DNA from: Moduliflexus sp964602655
GTDB taxonomy: Bacteria; Moduliflexota; Moduliflexia; Moduliflexales; Moduliflexaceae
Assembly (NCBI GenBank): GCA_964602655.1
Contig: CAZRSF010000045.1
Span: 1 to 49,473, forward strand
Reading direction: 5' to 3'
DNA: 49,473 nt
A model generated the notes under the pieces. That model saw nothing but the letters and a program-made list of their open reading frames with translations, did not search any database and was not told the DNA's origin. Shown here piece after piece: positions 30,825 to 39,043 of this stretch. How positions within the stretch are numbered: the stretch's first letter is position 1; each line of letters starts with the position of its first letter. Both the position numbers and the translations under genes were made by a program.

Positions 30825-32615
30825 ATGCTACTGAAACATCGTAAACTCATCTGGCAAATTTATCCGTCGTATCTCCTGATTATTGTGGCTGCGCTGGCGG
30901 CGGTGGCGTTCTATATTTCCGGCGCGCTGGAAGAGTCGTATCTGCGCGAAACGCAGCGGCATCTCGAAGCCCACATCAAGCTCTTTCAGGTGATGGCGCA
31001 CGAACCGTTTTCCCCGGAACAGCAGCAACAGGTGGATGCGTTATGCAAGACTTTCGGCAACACACTCGGCAGCCGAATAACCGTGATTCTGCCGTCGGGA
31101 CAGGTCATCGGCGATTCGATGGAACATCCGTCGCAGATGGATAATCATGGAGATCGCCCCGAAATCCTAAGCGCGTTCGCGGATCGGATCGGGGTCGCAA
31201 CCCGCTATAGTTATACGGTCAAACGACAGATGATGTATGTCGCGCTTCCCTTGAAAAATGGCGAGCGTATTGTCGGCGTCGCGCGGGCGTCTCTGCCGGT
31301 GTTGACCGTTCAACAGACGTTGAGTTTGATTGATAAAAAAATCGTGCTGGGCGGAGTCGTGATCGCCATCTTCGCCGCTATCATCAGTTTTGGCGTCGCC
31401 TACTGGATCAATCGGCCATTGGAAGACATCCGCAACGGCGCGGAGCAGTTCGCCAGCGGTCATTTACAACACCGGATTTATCCGACAGGCTCGCAAGAAT
31501 TCAAGCTGTTAGCCGAAACCATGAACCAGATGGCGACGCAACTGCATGACCGCTTCGACCAGATTACGCAGCAGCGCAACGAACTCGAAACCATGTTGGC
31601 AAGCATGACTGAGGCTGTGGTCGTGGTTGACCCGGAAGAGCGGATTGTCCGGTGCAATCAGGCGGCGGGCACATTATTCCAAATTGACGTGACTGCGGCG
31701 ACCAATCGCAGCATTCAGGAAGTCATCCGCAATGCGGATATTCAGCGATTTCTGAAAACCACCCTGAACAGCGAGAAACCAGTGGAAGACCTGATTGAGA
31801 TTGATTTCGAAGGCGAACAATTCCTGCGAGCCTATGGCACATTGCTGAAAAATGGGGAGCAGCTCGTTCAGGGCGCGTTATTGGTGTTCCATGACATCAC
31901 TCGACTGAAACAGCTTGAAAATATGCGCCGGGAATTTGTCGCGAACGTCTCGCATGAATTGAAGACGCCCATTACCGCCATCAAAGGTTTTGTCGAAACG
32001 CTCCAAACCGGCGCGATGGAAGATACGAAGACCGCGCCCCGGTTTTTAGAAATCATTGCTCGTAATGCCAACCGCCTGGAGAACATCATTGACGATTTAC
32101 TCGCGCTCTCCAAAATCGAACAGGGCGAAGATTCCGGGCAAATATTACTCCTCAGGGACAATATCACCGATGTCCTGCGCGCGGCAATGACGGCGTGCGC
32201 GCCGAAGTCCGCGGAAAAAGAGATTACGGTCACGCTGGATGCTCCGGCAAGCCTGTATGCCAACGTGAATGCCGATCTGCTCGAACAAGCCGTCGGGAAT
32301 TTGTTGGACAACGCGCTGAAATATAGCGGCGCGGGCAGCACGATCCGGATTCAGGGGATGCGGCAACATGACCAGATCGTCATCAGCGTCAAGGATAGCG
32401 GCTGCGGCATTCCGGCAGAGCATCTGCCGCGCTTATTCGAGCGCTTTTACCGCGTGGATAAAGCCCGCAGCCGCAATTTAGGCGGGACGGGCTTGGGGCT
32501 GGCGATTGTGAAGCACATTATTCAGGCGCATCAGGGCGCAGTCACGGTGGAAAGCGCTGTCGGCAAGGGGAGCGTGTTTACGATCACCTTGCCCGCCGCA
32601 GCGAGTAAAGGTTGA
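30825..32615 (+). CDS. phoR: Phosphate sensor histidine kinase PhoR
   Basis: A 596-residue membrane kinase. It has two transmembrane helices (about residues 10-30 and 168-188) around a periplasmic or extracytoplasmic sensor region, a HAMP domain (about 190-240), a PAS domain (about 255-350), then the HisKA site FVANVSHELKTPITAIKGFV and an ATPase with NLLDNALKYS, DSGCGIP and GTGLGLAIV. The long sensor loop is larger than in E. coli PhoR, more like Bacillus PhoR. It should phosphorylate PhoB at low phosphate. Confidence 0.93.
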   Translation: MLLKHRKLIWQIYPSYLLIIVAALAAVAFYISGALEESYLRETQRHLEAHIKLFQVMAHEPFSPEQQQQVDALCKTFGNTLGSRITVILPSGQVIGDSMEHPSQMDNHGDRPEILSAFADRIGVATRYSYTVKRQMMYVALPLKNGERIVGVARASLPVLTVQQTLSLIDKKIVLGGVVIAIFAAIISFGVAYWINRPLEDIRNGAEQFASGHLQHRIYPTGSQEFKLLAETMNQMATQLHDRFDQITQQRNELETMLASMTEAVVVVDPEERIVRCNQAAGTLFQIDVTAATNRSIQEVIRNADIQRFLKTTLNSEKPVEDLIEIDFEGEQFLRAYGTLLKNGEQLVQGALLVFHDITRLKQLENMRREFVANVSHELKTPITAIKGFVETLQTGAMEDTKTAPRFLEIIARNANRLENIIDDLLALSKIEQGEDSGQILLLRDNITDVLRAAMTACAPKSAEKEITVTLDAPASLYANVNADLLEQAVGNLLDNALKYSGAGSTIRIQGMRQHDQIVISVKDSGCGIPAEHLPRLFERFYRVDKARSRNLGGTGLGLAIVKHIIQAHQGAVTVESAVGKGSVFTITLPAAASKG

Positions 32616-32646
32616 AACCCGATGCGAGGCAGGGGGCGTTCTGCGG

Positions 32647-32674
32647 TAGGGGCGTTCAATTGAACGCCCCTACG
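32647..32674. repeat. Palindromic repeat, family I, copy 2
   Basis: GTAGGGGCGTTCAATTGAAC GCCCCTAC, a perfect 28-base palindrome just after phoR. Confidence 0.88.
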
Positions 32675-32720
32675 ATTTAACCCTTCGTTGTCGTGTTCTA
32701 TTGACGTGAGCAAAACAATA

Positions 32721-32758
32721 AAAAAAGCCCCGTTGGGAACAACCCAACGGGGCTTTTT
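32721..32758. terminator. Bidirectional intrinsic terminator
   Basis: AGCCCCGTTGGG and its complement CCCAACGGGGCT, with a run of A before and T after, form a strong hairpin usable from both strands. It separates the rightward pst-pho cluster from the leftward PEP-CTERM gene. Confidence 0.93.
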
Positions 32759-32774
32759 GTCTGGCCTGCTCAAG

Positions 32775-33506
32775 CTATTTGTTCAGCCGTTTGCGCGCAA
32801 TTGCCGCCACGCCAAGAATTCCAGCGCCGAGCAATAAGACGGTTGATGGCTCAGGAACAGGATTTACATCATCCAATCCGCCGACCATATCCTGATAATC
32901 GGCATCAGTCCCATCTTCGAACCCAAAGATGATATTGGAACTGTCGAAAAGATTTTGAACGGCAAAACTTGCAGTACGAATATCGAATGACACAAACGCA
33001 TTTTTCAGTGCAGGGTTTAAGCTTGATTCTGAATAATACGTTGTCCCGCCAGTGGTCGCATACATTCCGAAATCTAATCCAAAGTCTGCAACGCTTCCAT
33101 AAATACTTTCAATATCGTAACCGCCACCATTTTCACTGATTGCGACTAACGAAGTTTGTCCCGCAGTATCAGCGCCAGAGAAAATTTGGAGCTTTTTGCT
33201 TGTATCGCCTAATTTATAGATACCCATTGTCTGGGTGTTCACGCCGCTGGTGAATTCGGCAAAGAGGAACCCTGACGTATCGTCCGGATAGACCATAAAA
33301 TCAGCGAACGAAAACAATTCGAACCCACTATCAGTAATGGCTTTCAGTTCGTCTTGAACAGTCGTCGAAAGACTCGTCACATCGATCACTGTCCCGCCAT
33401 AGACCGGAGCTTCGGTTTTTAACAAAACATCATACAGGCTTAATGCCATGACGTTTCCGGCCATCAAAAATACTGCTGCCACTGCTAATACGAATACCTT
33501 TTTCAT
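32775..33506 (-). CDS. PEP-CTERM exported protein with DUF4114-like region
   Basis: A 243-residue secreted protein with a signal peptide (ending near VMA-LS) and a PEP-CTERM tail: VPEPSTVLLLGAGILGVAAI ARKRLNK, the signal for exosortase processing and delivery to the cell surface. FGFEDGTDADYQDMVG just before it resembles the DUF4114 calcium-binding-like ending FEDL.ggdrDy.DlvF. It is probably a component of the extracellular matrix or sheath. Expression is controlled by two c-di-GMP riboswitches and a sigma-54-type promoter upstream. GGAGG lies seven bases before the ATG, inside a hairpin. Confidence 0.9.
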   Translation of the reverse strand: MKKVFVLAVAAVFLMAGNVMALSLYDVLLKTEAPVYGGTVIDVTSLSTTVQDELKAITDSGFELFSFADFMVYPDDTSGFLFAEFTSGVNTQTMGIYKLGDTSKKLQIFSGADTAGQTSLVAISENGGGYDIESIYGSVADFGLDFGMYATTGGTTYYSESSLNPALKNAFVSFDIRTASFAVQNLFDSSNIIFGFEDGTDADYQDMVGGLDDVNPVPEPSTVLLLGAGILGVAAIARKRLNK

Positions 33507-33513
33507 GATTGTG

Positions 33514-33531
33514 CCTCCATTTGCATGGTGG
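33514..33531 (-). promoter_or_regulatory. Hairpin masking the PEP-CTERM ribosome binding site
   Basis: On the coding strand the sequence is CCACCAT-GCAA-ATGGAGG: a six-pair stem with one mismatch, capped by a GNRA-type tetraloop. The Shine-Dalgarno GGAGG forms the 3' arm. It follows the downstream c-di-GMP aptamer directly, so it may be its translational expression platform. Confidence 0.65.
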
Positions 33532-33600
33532 CAGCCCGGCAGTCTCCCCCCGAAGACCCGCGGCTTTCCGTCCCTGTCTCACGGCAGGTTTGGCTTTTTC
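33530..33600 (-). promoter_or_regulatory. c-di-GMP-I (GEMM-I) riboswitch, gene-proximal
   Basis: On the minus strand the aptamer reads AAGCCAAACCTG, then CAGGGACGGAAAGCCGCGGG TCTT, then AGACTGCCGGGCTGCC. This matches the class I pattern GCAAACC...GGGACGCAAAGCC.CGGGUCU...GCCGGGUUGCC, with one change (CGGAAAG for CGCAAAG). The base aligned with Vc2 G20 appears to be G, which favours c-di-GMP over cGAMP. Confidence 0.88.
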
Positions 33601-33684
33601 ACATCCATTCTGATTCGAAATGACGCGCGACATGATTCGCGCCTCATTTCATGATGAATATTATAGAATGTTGTTGCCTTGAAA

Positions 33685-33722
33685 TACAAAAGCCGGATTG
33701 CCTTTGCTCAGGCAACCCGGCT
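33685..33722 (-). terminator. Intrinsic terminator overlapping the upstream c-di-GMP riboswitch
   Basis: On the minus strand AGCCGGGTTGCC pairs with GGCAATCCGGCT around a short loop and is followed by a T-rich run (TTTTGTATTT). Its 5' arm is also the 3' end of the aptamer, so ligand binding and terminator formation exclude each other. That predicts an ON switch: c-di-GMP promotes read-through. Confidence 0.75.
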
Positions 33723-33781
33723 TTCTTACGTTGTAAGACCCGCGGCTTTCCGTCCCCGCCTCGCGACAGGTTTGGCTTTTT
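33711..33781 (-). promoter_or_regulatory. c-di-GMP-I (GEMM-I) riboswitch, gene-distal
   Basis: On the minus strand it reads AAGCCAAACCTGTC, then GCGGGGACGGAAAGCCGCGG GTCTTA, then GAAAGCCGGGTTGCC. Core bases are nearly the same as in the second copy, so the two aptamers form a tandem arrangement 110 bases apart. It ends in a terminator. Confidence 0.9.
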
Positions 33782-33784
33782 CAG

Positions 33785-34156
33785 GCGACTCACATTTCAA
33801 TCTGAGGCTTTATATTTCAATATTATACTTATGCAACTTAAATGCCACAATGTCATTTTCGATGCAATCGCTGCCGTCTTCCCTCTCAACGACGGGATCG
33901 CCGGCGTGATGATTCTTCTGAAACCGAGGATGAAAGGCATTGCGGCTGAGGATAAATTGTAAAGAAATTCGACACGCCCATAACGCGCGATTCGTCCCGA
34001 CACATATAATATATGATAAAATAACGGTTTATCTCTTGTCTTCGCGCATGTAAAGATTTCCGACAGCCTCGAAATCTCGCAGATGGTCGCGGCGTGAAAT
34101 GCGTGTGACAAGCGGCTCTTCGCCAGAAAGACGCCACGTAAAAAAACCCGACACGT
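33785..34156. other. Intergenic region with little recognisable content
   Basis: Apart from a sigma-54-type promoter on the minus strand (33831-33847), I see no gene, palindrome or RNA motif in these 372 bases. The sequence between 33850 and 34156 shows no conserved element. Confidence 0.5.
33831..33847 (-). promoter_or_regulatory. Sigma-54-type (-24/-12) promoter
   Basis: On the minus strand the sequence TGGCATTTAAGTTGCAT fits TGGCA-N6-TTGCA with GG and GC exactly ten bases apart. Transcription would begin about 12 bases beyond the GC, near 33820, about 40 bases before the first c-di-GMP aptamer. Sigma-54 promoters need an activator, so this gene may be under double control. Confidence 0.75.
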
Positions 34157-35497
34157 TCAGGAGAATTTCTTTTTTCGCGGTTTTTTGCCGGTGTCCGATG
34201 TCGCTTTCTCAGCCAATATCCGCGCTAAGAGCGTTTCCGCCGGTTCATCGTTCGGGTCGGCGGGCGCGAGGTCGCCGCGAAACGCTTTGGCGAGGATCGC
34301 CTGTTCGACGTTGTTGATGCGCTCCATCGCGTTGCGGTATTTGGCTTCGAGGGAGTCGGCGAGGGCGAAGAGGCGTTCGACGCGGCGGACGATTTCGTGT
34401 TGTTCTTCGAGTGTAGGAATTGATATTTCGATGTCACCGACGATTTTTTGATTTAGATTCGACATCGTTGAACCGATTGAATTGTTATTCAGAACTCTTT
34501 GAATGGAGTCCGAAATAAAAAGATACCTGAAAAACATTGGATTTATAGTGATGCGTAATATAAAAAGACCTGAACCGGCGATCCAATTTTCTTCTTTTTC
34601 TGTTACAATTCCGCATTTACTTAAATCACCTCGACGCGCTAACAAAATATCATTTAGCCGCAATTTATAACGTGATAACTCATCAGCTTTTTCTTGTGTT
34701 AATGTTGCCGAATTGTCGGAGATAATTCTATCGGCAATAATGTTTGTAGGATTTATTACAGGAATCCCGTTTTCGATGTAATCGTAGCTATGTAGCATAG
34801 AACCAAAAGGGCCAGTTGACATTGAAATGGCTATTTCTCTAATAGTGGTTTCTTTCCATTCCGGTAAATCCTTCCCTTCCCGCCATTCCTCCGTCAAACG
34901 CCCGGAGCAGGCGGCGGCGAGGACGCTCTGGCGGAATTTTTTCAGGATGCCGGGCAGCGTTTCCAGCCGGGCTTTGGCCTGTTTGACTTTCGGCAGCAGC
35001 GCGTCGAGTTTCGCGACGATGCGGCGTTGCTCGTTCATGGGTGGGAGGGGAATTTCCAAATCTTTTAACGTTTCATATTTTACGCTTTGAACCGTAGTAC
35101 CCTCACGATTTTTGGCAAGTATTGACATGGAACTTGCTTTTAAAAATAAGAAGAGCCAGTGATCCAAATCGGCATTACCAGAAGTAAAACATTTTATATC
35201 TTGATTTATTGCCATTTCAGTTCTTAAGATGCTGATTGGCAAGGTATGTTTTAAAATTCCGCTTCTAACAACAATAACGACAGAGCCTTTAGGGCATAAT
35301 TTGGCGGAAGAGTTTTTTAGCCCATCAATGGATATTTGTTCTGAACTCTTATCAAGAAAGTCTTCTTTTATATCTCCCGACGATAGCCAGGGTATTTCAC
35401 CTCCCCAATATAAATGATTATTCTTTGATGGAGTTCCCCCGCTAAATGAATGATAAATATTTTGAATCTTAGTCTCTGCCCAATGTTCTTTTCCCAT
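34157..35497 (-). CDS. hsdS: Type I restriction-modification specificity subunit
   Basis: A 446-residue HsdS protein with two target-recognition domains. Each is followed by a conserved helical region: PLPPMNEQRRIVAKLDALLP (about residue 152) and IPTLEEQHEIVRRVERLFAL (about residue 363). The first domain starts GGTPSKNNHLYWGGEIPWLS and the second WKETTIREIAISMSTGPFG. It chooses the bipartite DNA sequence for HsdM and HsdR. The transposase element lies between it and the rest of the operon, so it may depend on a promoter in or beyond that element. Confidence 0.94.
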   Translation of the reverse strand: MGKEHWAETKIQNIYHSFSGGTPSKNNHLYWGGEIPWLSSGDIKEDFLDKSSEQISIDGLKNSSAKLCPKGSVVIVVRSGILKHTLPISILRTEMAINQDIKCFTSGNADLDHWLFLFLKASSMSILAKNREGTTVQSVKYETLKDLEIPLPPMNEQRRIVAKLDALLPKVKQAKARLETLPGILKKFRQSVLAAACSGRLTEEWREGKDLPEWKETTIREIAISMSTGPFGSMLHSYDYIENGIPVINPTNIIADRIISDNSATLTQEKADELSRYKLRLNDILLARRGDLSKCGIVTEKEENWIAGSGLFILRITINPMFFRYLFISDSIQRVLNNNSIGSTMSNLNQKIVGDIEISIPTLEEQHEIVRRVERLFALADSLEAKYRNAMERINNVEQAILAKAFRGDLAPADPNDEPAETLLARILAEKATSDTGKKPRKKKFS

Positions 35498-35534
35498 GCG
35501 TTTTGCTCCTGTGCTGCCCCGCCCGGCGATAAGC

Positions 35535-35672
35535 CCGGCGATAAATCGCCAGGCTCAAAGCTCAAGCAGGCTCAAGCCCGCTTTTTTATGTGTACATTTC
35601 GAATATATTCAGGGCGCTTTAGCGTCCTTCAATTTTGAGCCCGGCCATTTATGGCTGGGTTTCCTGGGTTTC
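35535..35672. repeat. RAYT-associated repeat, family F, copy 2 (left flank)
   Basis: Contains GGCGATAAATCGCC, AGCAGGCTCAAGCCCGCT, GGGCGCTTTAGCGTCC and GCCATTTATGGC. It is the inverted form of the copy on the right side of the transposase gene. Confidence 0.9.
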
Positions 35673-35696
35673 CGCCATGCGATTTATCGCGTGGCG

Positions 35697-36131
35697 TTAC
35701 GGCGGGGTGATGCCGTCCTCTTCCTCATCGTCACGCTCTAATGCCGCAATCGTCGTGCCGTTGCGGTGATGTTCTTTCTGATTCAACACGTATTCCACTG
35801 CCGTATCCAATTGTTTTTTGCCGAGCGTAAACGAGCCGTAACCGCGCTGCCATTCGAAGCCATGCTGCAACTCCGGCAAATAATAATTCAAATGATGCGA
35901 ACTGCTCCCTTTGAGTTGCCCGACAAAATCGGCCACCGAGATTTTCGGCGCAATCGAGGCGACGACATGCAGATGGTTTTCGATGCCGCCGATGGCGTGC
36001 GTGACGCAATGTAACGCCGCAGCTTTCCCGATAACATACCCGTATAATTCGTCCTCAACCTTCGGCGTAATCAGGGATAAGCGTTTATCTGTCGCCCAGA
36101 CAAGATGATAATAATGCCGCCAATAGGCCAT
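35697..36131 (-). CDS. REP-associated tyrosine transposase (RAYT, TnpA_REP/Y1 family)
   Basis: A 144-residue Y1-type transposase. The HUH motif appears in GIENHLHVVASI (His-Leu-His), and a likely catalytic Tyr lies in the C-terminal helix near DTAVEYVLNQKEHH, a RAYT pattern. Other family signs are YHLVWATDKRLSLI near the start and GFEWQRGYGSFTLGK. It is single-copy and flanked on both sides by inverted family F repeats, so it probably spreads those repeats. The ATG at 36131 has GGGAGG six bases upstream. It sits between yhcG-like and hsdS genes in a restriction operon. Confidence 0.92.
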   Translation of the reverse strand: MAYWRHYYHLVWATDKRLSLITPKVEDELYGYVIGKAAALHCVTHAIGGIENHLHVVASIAPKISVADFVGQLKGSSSHHLNYYLPELQHGFEWQRGYGSFTLGKKQLDTAVEYVLNQKEHHRNGTTIAALERDDEEEDGITPP

Positions 36132-36138
36132 GAGAATC

Positions 36139-36270
36139 CTCCCATCCAGCCAAGCCATAAATGGCATGGCTCAAAGTCGAAGGACGCTAAAGCGCCCTGA
36201 ATATTTGCGGTAAAACAGCGGGCTTTAGCCTGCTTGAGCTTTGAGCCATGCCATTTATGGCTTGGCTTAG
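36139..36270. repeat. RAYT-associated repeat, family F, copy 3 (right flank)
   Basis: Contains GCCATAAATGGC, GGACGCTAAAGCGCCC, AGCGGGCTTTAGCCTGCT and GCCATTTATGGC. It is the mirror of the left-flank copy, so the transposase lies between head-to-head repeats. Confidence 0.9.
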
Positions 36271-36363
36271 CGGGCTGACCCCCTCCGCGATCAAATCCGC
36301 AGATTCCGGCAACTCGTACGGCGCGTTCTTTCCATTGTCGAATTAAATTTTTAATAATCATGA

Positions 36364-37407
36364 TCATCCGGCGGTCAATGCCTGATGTTGCTGCTGTTCC
36401 CAAAATAGGCGGCGCTCTCGCTCCAATTCGATGCGGAGTTCCGCTTCTGTCGGCAGAATCAGGCGATATCTCGTCGCAAACATCTGCTCGTTCCCCTTCA
36501 GCACGGAGTAACGCACGACTGTTTCATCTTTCTGAGTGCAAAGAATGATGCCGATGGTTGGATTATCATCCGCCTGCCGCTTCAAATCATCGAACATGCG
36601 GACATACATATCCATCTGCCCAATATCTTGATGCGTCAATTCAGATGTTTTAAGATCAATTAACACAAAACATTTGAGCAAATAATTGTAAAACACCAGA
36701 TCAATATAAAAATGTTTGGTTTCCGTGCTGATGCGGAATTGCCTGCCGATAAAGGAAAATCCTTTCCCTAATTCCAGTAAAAATGCAGAGAGATTGCTCA
36801 TAATCGCCGATTCGATGTCTTGTTCCAAAGGCGTCGGATTTTCAGGCAAACGGAGGAATTCAAGCACATACGGATCTTTGATAAAGTCACGCGGCGACGC
36901 TTTTTCACATACATTTTCCTCGCGCAGGGCTGCATGTTGATGGCGTGAAGAAAGCAAGCGTTCGTAATATAACGAATTGATATTTCTTTCAAGCTGGCGC
37001 ACGCTCCAATTTTCCTGACGCGCCTCTTGAAGATAATACGATCTCGCTTGCGGGTCTTCTACGCGCATAATCAGACGCAATTGCGACCAGTGCAATTCTC
37101 TACACAGTGTGTAGAGCATCTGTTCTTCTGGAAATGTTTGATAAAACTGCCTGAAATTCCAGAGGTTCGCGAGTGAAAATCCTTTGCCGAATTCAGAGGT
37201 CAACGATCTGGAAAGCTCTTTGATCAAGTATTCGCCATATTCCGCGCGAGCCGCTCCTTGTTGTTCTTCCGTCACGATCCGTTTGCCAATATGCCAGTAC
37301 GCTTCGACCATTGCGGAATTCACAGACGTATAGGCTTTTTGTCGGGCATTTTCAAGGATTTCTCGAATATCCGCAAAAAAACTCGACGCGATGACAGAGT
37401 CTTTCAT
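36364..37407 (-). CDS. YhcG/DUF1016-family PDDEXK nuclease in a restriction operon
   Basis: A 347-residue protein of the YhcG (DUF1016) family. The N-terminal half is the DUF1016 helical region (SVNSAMVEAYWHIGKRIVTE, LWNFRQFYQTFPE, LHWSQLRLIMRV). The C-terminal half has a PDDEXK nuclease fold with DLVFYNYLLKCFVLIDLKTS, where Asp...Asp-x-Lys are the catalytic residues, after QFRISTETKHFYIDLVFY. The start ATG overlaps the hsdM stop by four bases, so the two are translated together. Such proteins are common neighbours of type I systems; their role is not settled. Confidence 0.92.
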   Translation of the reverse strand: MKDSVIASSFFADIREILENARQKAYTSVNSAMVEAYWHIGKRIVTEEQQGAARAEYGEYLIKELSRSLTSEFGKGFSLANLWNFRQFYQTFPEEQMLYTLCRELHWSQLRLIMRVEDPQARSYYLQEARQENWSVRQLERNINSLYYERLLSSRHQHAALREENVCEKASPRDFIKDPYVLEFLRLPENPTPLEQDIESAIMSNLSAFLLELGKGFSFIGRQFRISTETKHFYIDLVFYNYLLKCFVLIDLKTSELTHQDIGQMDMYVRMFDDLKRQADDNPTIGIILCTQKDETVVRYSVLKGNEQMFATRYRLILPTEAELRIELERERRLFWEQQQHQALTAG

Positions 37408-38840
37408 GATTCTCCTCCCAGCAAGACGCTGATTTCGTTCAATTCATCCACGACCGCTTCCAATTCGCTGACCGCCTCGGCGATCAAATCCGCCGGTTCC
37501 GGCAGGTCGTTCGGGTCATCGAGCGTGTCGTCTTTCAGCCATTTGATGTCAAGTTTATAGCCGCGCTCTTTGATGTCGGCGATATGAAACGCCCGGAAAC
37601 GGCCTTCTGCGCCGGAGTCCTGACGCTTGCCGCCGCCGTTCGGATCGCTGCCGTAACAACGTTCGAAATCGGCGAACATGTCGGCGGTCAGCGGGCGGTC
37701 TTTTTTGGTGCAGCCCGGAATATTGGAACGGCAGTCGTAAATCCAGACCTTTTCGGTCGGTCGGCCTTTCTGGAAAAAGACGACATTCGCCTGCGCGTTG
37801 GCATACGGCACGAACGTGCCGCGCGGCAGGCGCAAAATCGTATGCACGTTGCAATCCGCCATCACGATTTCGAACACGTCCCCGGCTTTGTCTTCGAACA
37901 GGCAATTGTCCGGCAGCACAATCGCGGCGCGTCCGCCCGGCTTCAAGATTGACAGCACATGCTGGACGAAATTCAATTGTTTGTTCGACGTGGCAATCGT
38001 GAAATCGTCGCGGCTCGGCGCTTGCCCCGCGCCTTTCGTGCCGAACGGCGGATTGGTCAGAATCACGTCATAACGTTCGCCGCGATCCGGTTCGTAAATC
38101 GTGTCGCCGAGATAAATCGTCGGCTTGAGGCCATGCAGAAACAGATTCATCAACGCGAGGCGACGCGGACGCGCCACTAAATCCTGGCCGTAATAGGTCT
38201 GCTCTTTGATGCGCTTGATTTCGTCGAGCGGAATCGCGCCTTTCGTTTTCTCAATCAGCCATTCATACGCCGCCACGAGAAATCCGCCCGTGCCGCAGGC
38301 CGGATCGCAGATTTTCATCTCAGGCTGCTTCAGCGGATCGGGCTGCATCAGGCGGACAATAGATTGAATCAGGACGCGCGGCGTAAAGTATTGCCCCGCG
38401 CCCTTTTTGCCCTCGCTCGCCGCCTTTTCCAGCAAGCCCTCGAACGCCTGCGCTTTCACGTCCACGCCTAACGACGACCATTCTTCCGCGTCAATCATCG
38501 TGATGATTTTTTTCAGGCTGACCGCGTTGTTGAATTTCGGCATGGATTGCGCGAAAATATCGCCGAGCAGGCCGGGGGCGCGGCGCAGCGCTTGCAGCAC
38601 CTTGAGATAATAATCGGTCAGCGCCTCGCCGGATTTCGATTTCAGCGCGTTCCAGCCGCAATCCGTCTGCTCCTGCGCTCCCGCCTCGTTCGTGTAGGCG
38701 ATGACCATGTTAATCTCTTTTTCATCGGCCATCTTGATAAACAACAGATAGGTCAGTTGCTCGATGTAATCGCCGTAATCCACGCCATCGTGCCGCAACG
38801 TGTGACACATTCCCCAGAGTTTATTGACAATATCGGACAT
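37404..38840 (-). CDS. hsdM: Type I restriction-modification methyltransferase subunit
   Basis: A 478-residue N6-adenine methyltransferase. The SAM motif is DPACGTGGFLVAAYEW (about residue 190) and the catalytic motif IV is LTNPPFGTKG (about 262); the N-terminal helical domain (DIVNKLWGMCHTLRHDGVDY) is typical of HsdM. It methylates adenines in the target chosen by HsdS. The ATG at 38840 has AAGGAG upstream. It follows hsdR after a long repeat and overlaps the nuclease gene at its end. Confidence 0.95.
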   Translation of the reverse strand: MSDIVNKLWGMCHTLRHDGVDYGDYIEQLTYLLFIKMADEKEINMVIAYTNEAGAQEQTDCGWNALKSKSGEALTDYYLKVLQALRRAPGLLGDIFAQSMPKFNNAVSLKKIITMIDAEEWSSLGVDVKAQAFEGLLEKAASEGKKGAGQYFTPRVLIQSIVRLMQPDPLKQPEMKICDPACGTGGFLVAAYEWLIEKTKGAIPLDEIKRIKEQTYYGQDLVARPRRLALMNLFLHGLKPTIYLGDTIYEPDRGERYDVILTNPPFGTKGAGQAPSRDDFTIATSNKQLNFVQHVLSILKPGGRAAIVLPDNCLFEDKAGDVFEIVMADCNVHTILRLPRGTFVPYANAQANVVFFQKGRPTEKVWIYDCRSNIPGCTKKDRPLTADMFADFERCYGSDPNGGGKRQDSGAEGRFRAFHIADIKERGYKLDIKWLKDDTLDDPNDLPEPADLIAEAVSELEAVVDELNEISVLLGGES

Positions 38841-38859
38841 CAAATCTCCTTGTTTTTCA

Positions 38860-39043
38860 GCGCCAACGGCGCGATTCATATTAGCCCAGGGCGCAGCCCT
38901 GGGAACGAGAGGCAACCCGCCCCCGCGCTCTGAAAGAGCGCCTCGTTGAAACGCCCTGTCAGGGCGTGGCTTCCGAAACGTCATTCTTCCCAGGGCTGAC
39001 GCCCTGGGCTAATATAACCTGCCCTTTCAGGGCAAAAAATGGC
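38860..39043. repeat. Composite repeat, family K, between hsdR and hsdM
   Basis: AGCCCAGGGCGCAGCCCTGG and the mirrored CCCAGGGCTGACGCCCTGGG CTAATAT enclose smaller hairpins, such as GCGCTCTGAAAGAGCGC and CGCCCTGTCAGGGCG. It fills the 203-base hsdR-hsdM gap. It has the look of a mobile palindromic cluster; no second copy is in the window. Confidence 0.75.

Noticed and set aside
33530..33781. The two GEMM aptamers as cGAMP-type (GEMM-Ib) riboswitches
   Set aside because: The base aligned with Vc2 position 20 appears to be G in both, which favours c-di-GMP. The alignment is by eye, so this is not final.
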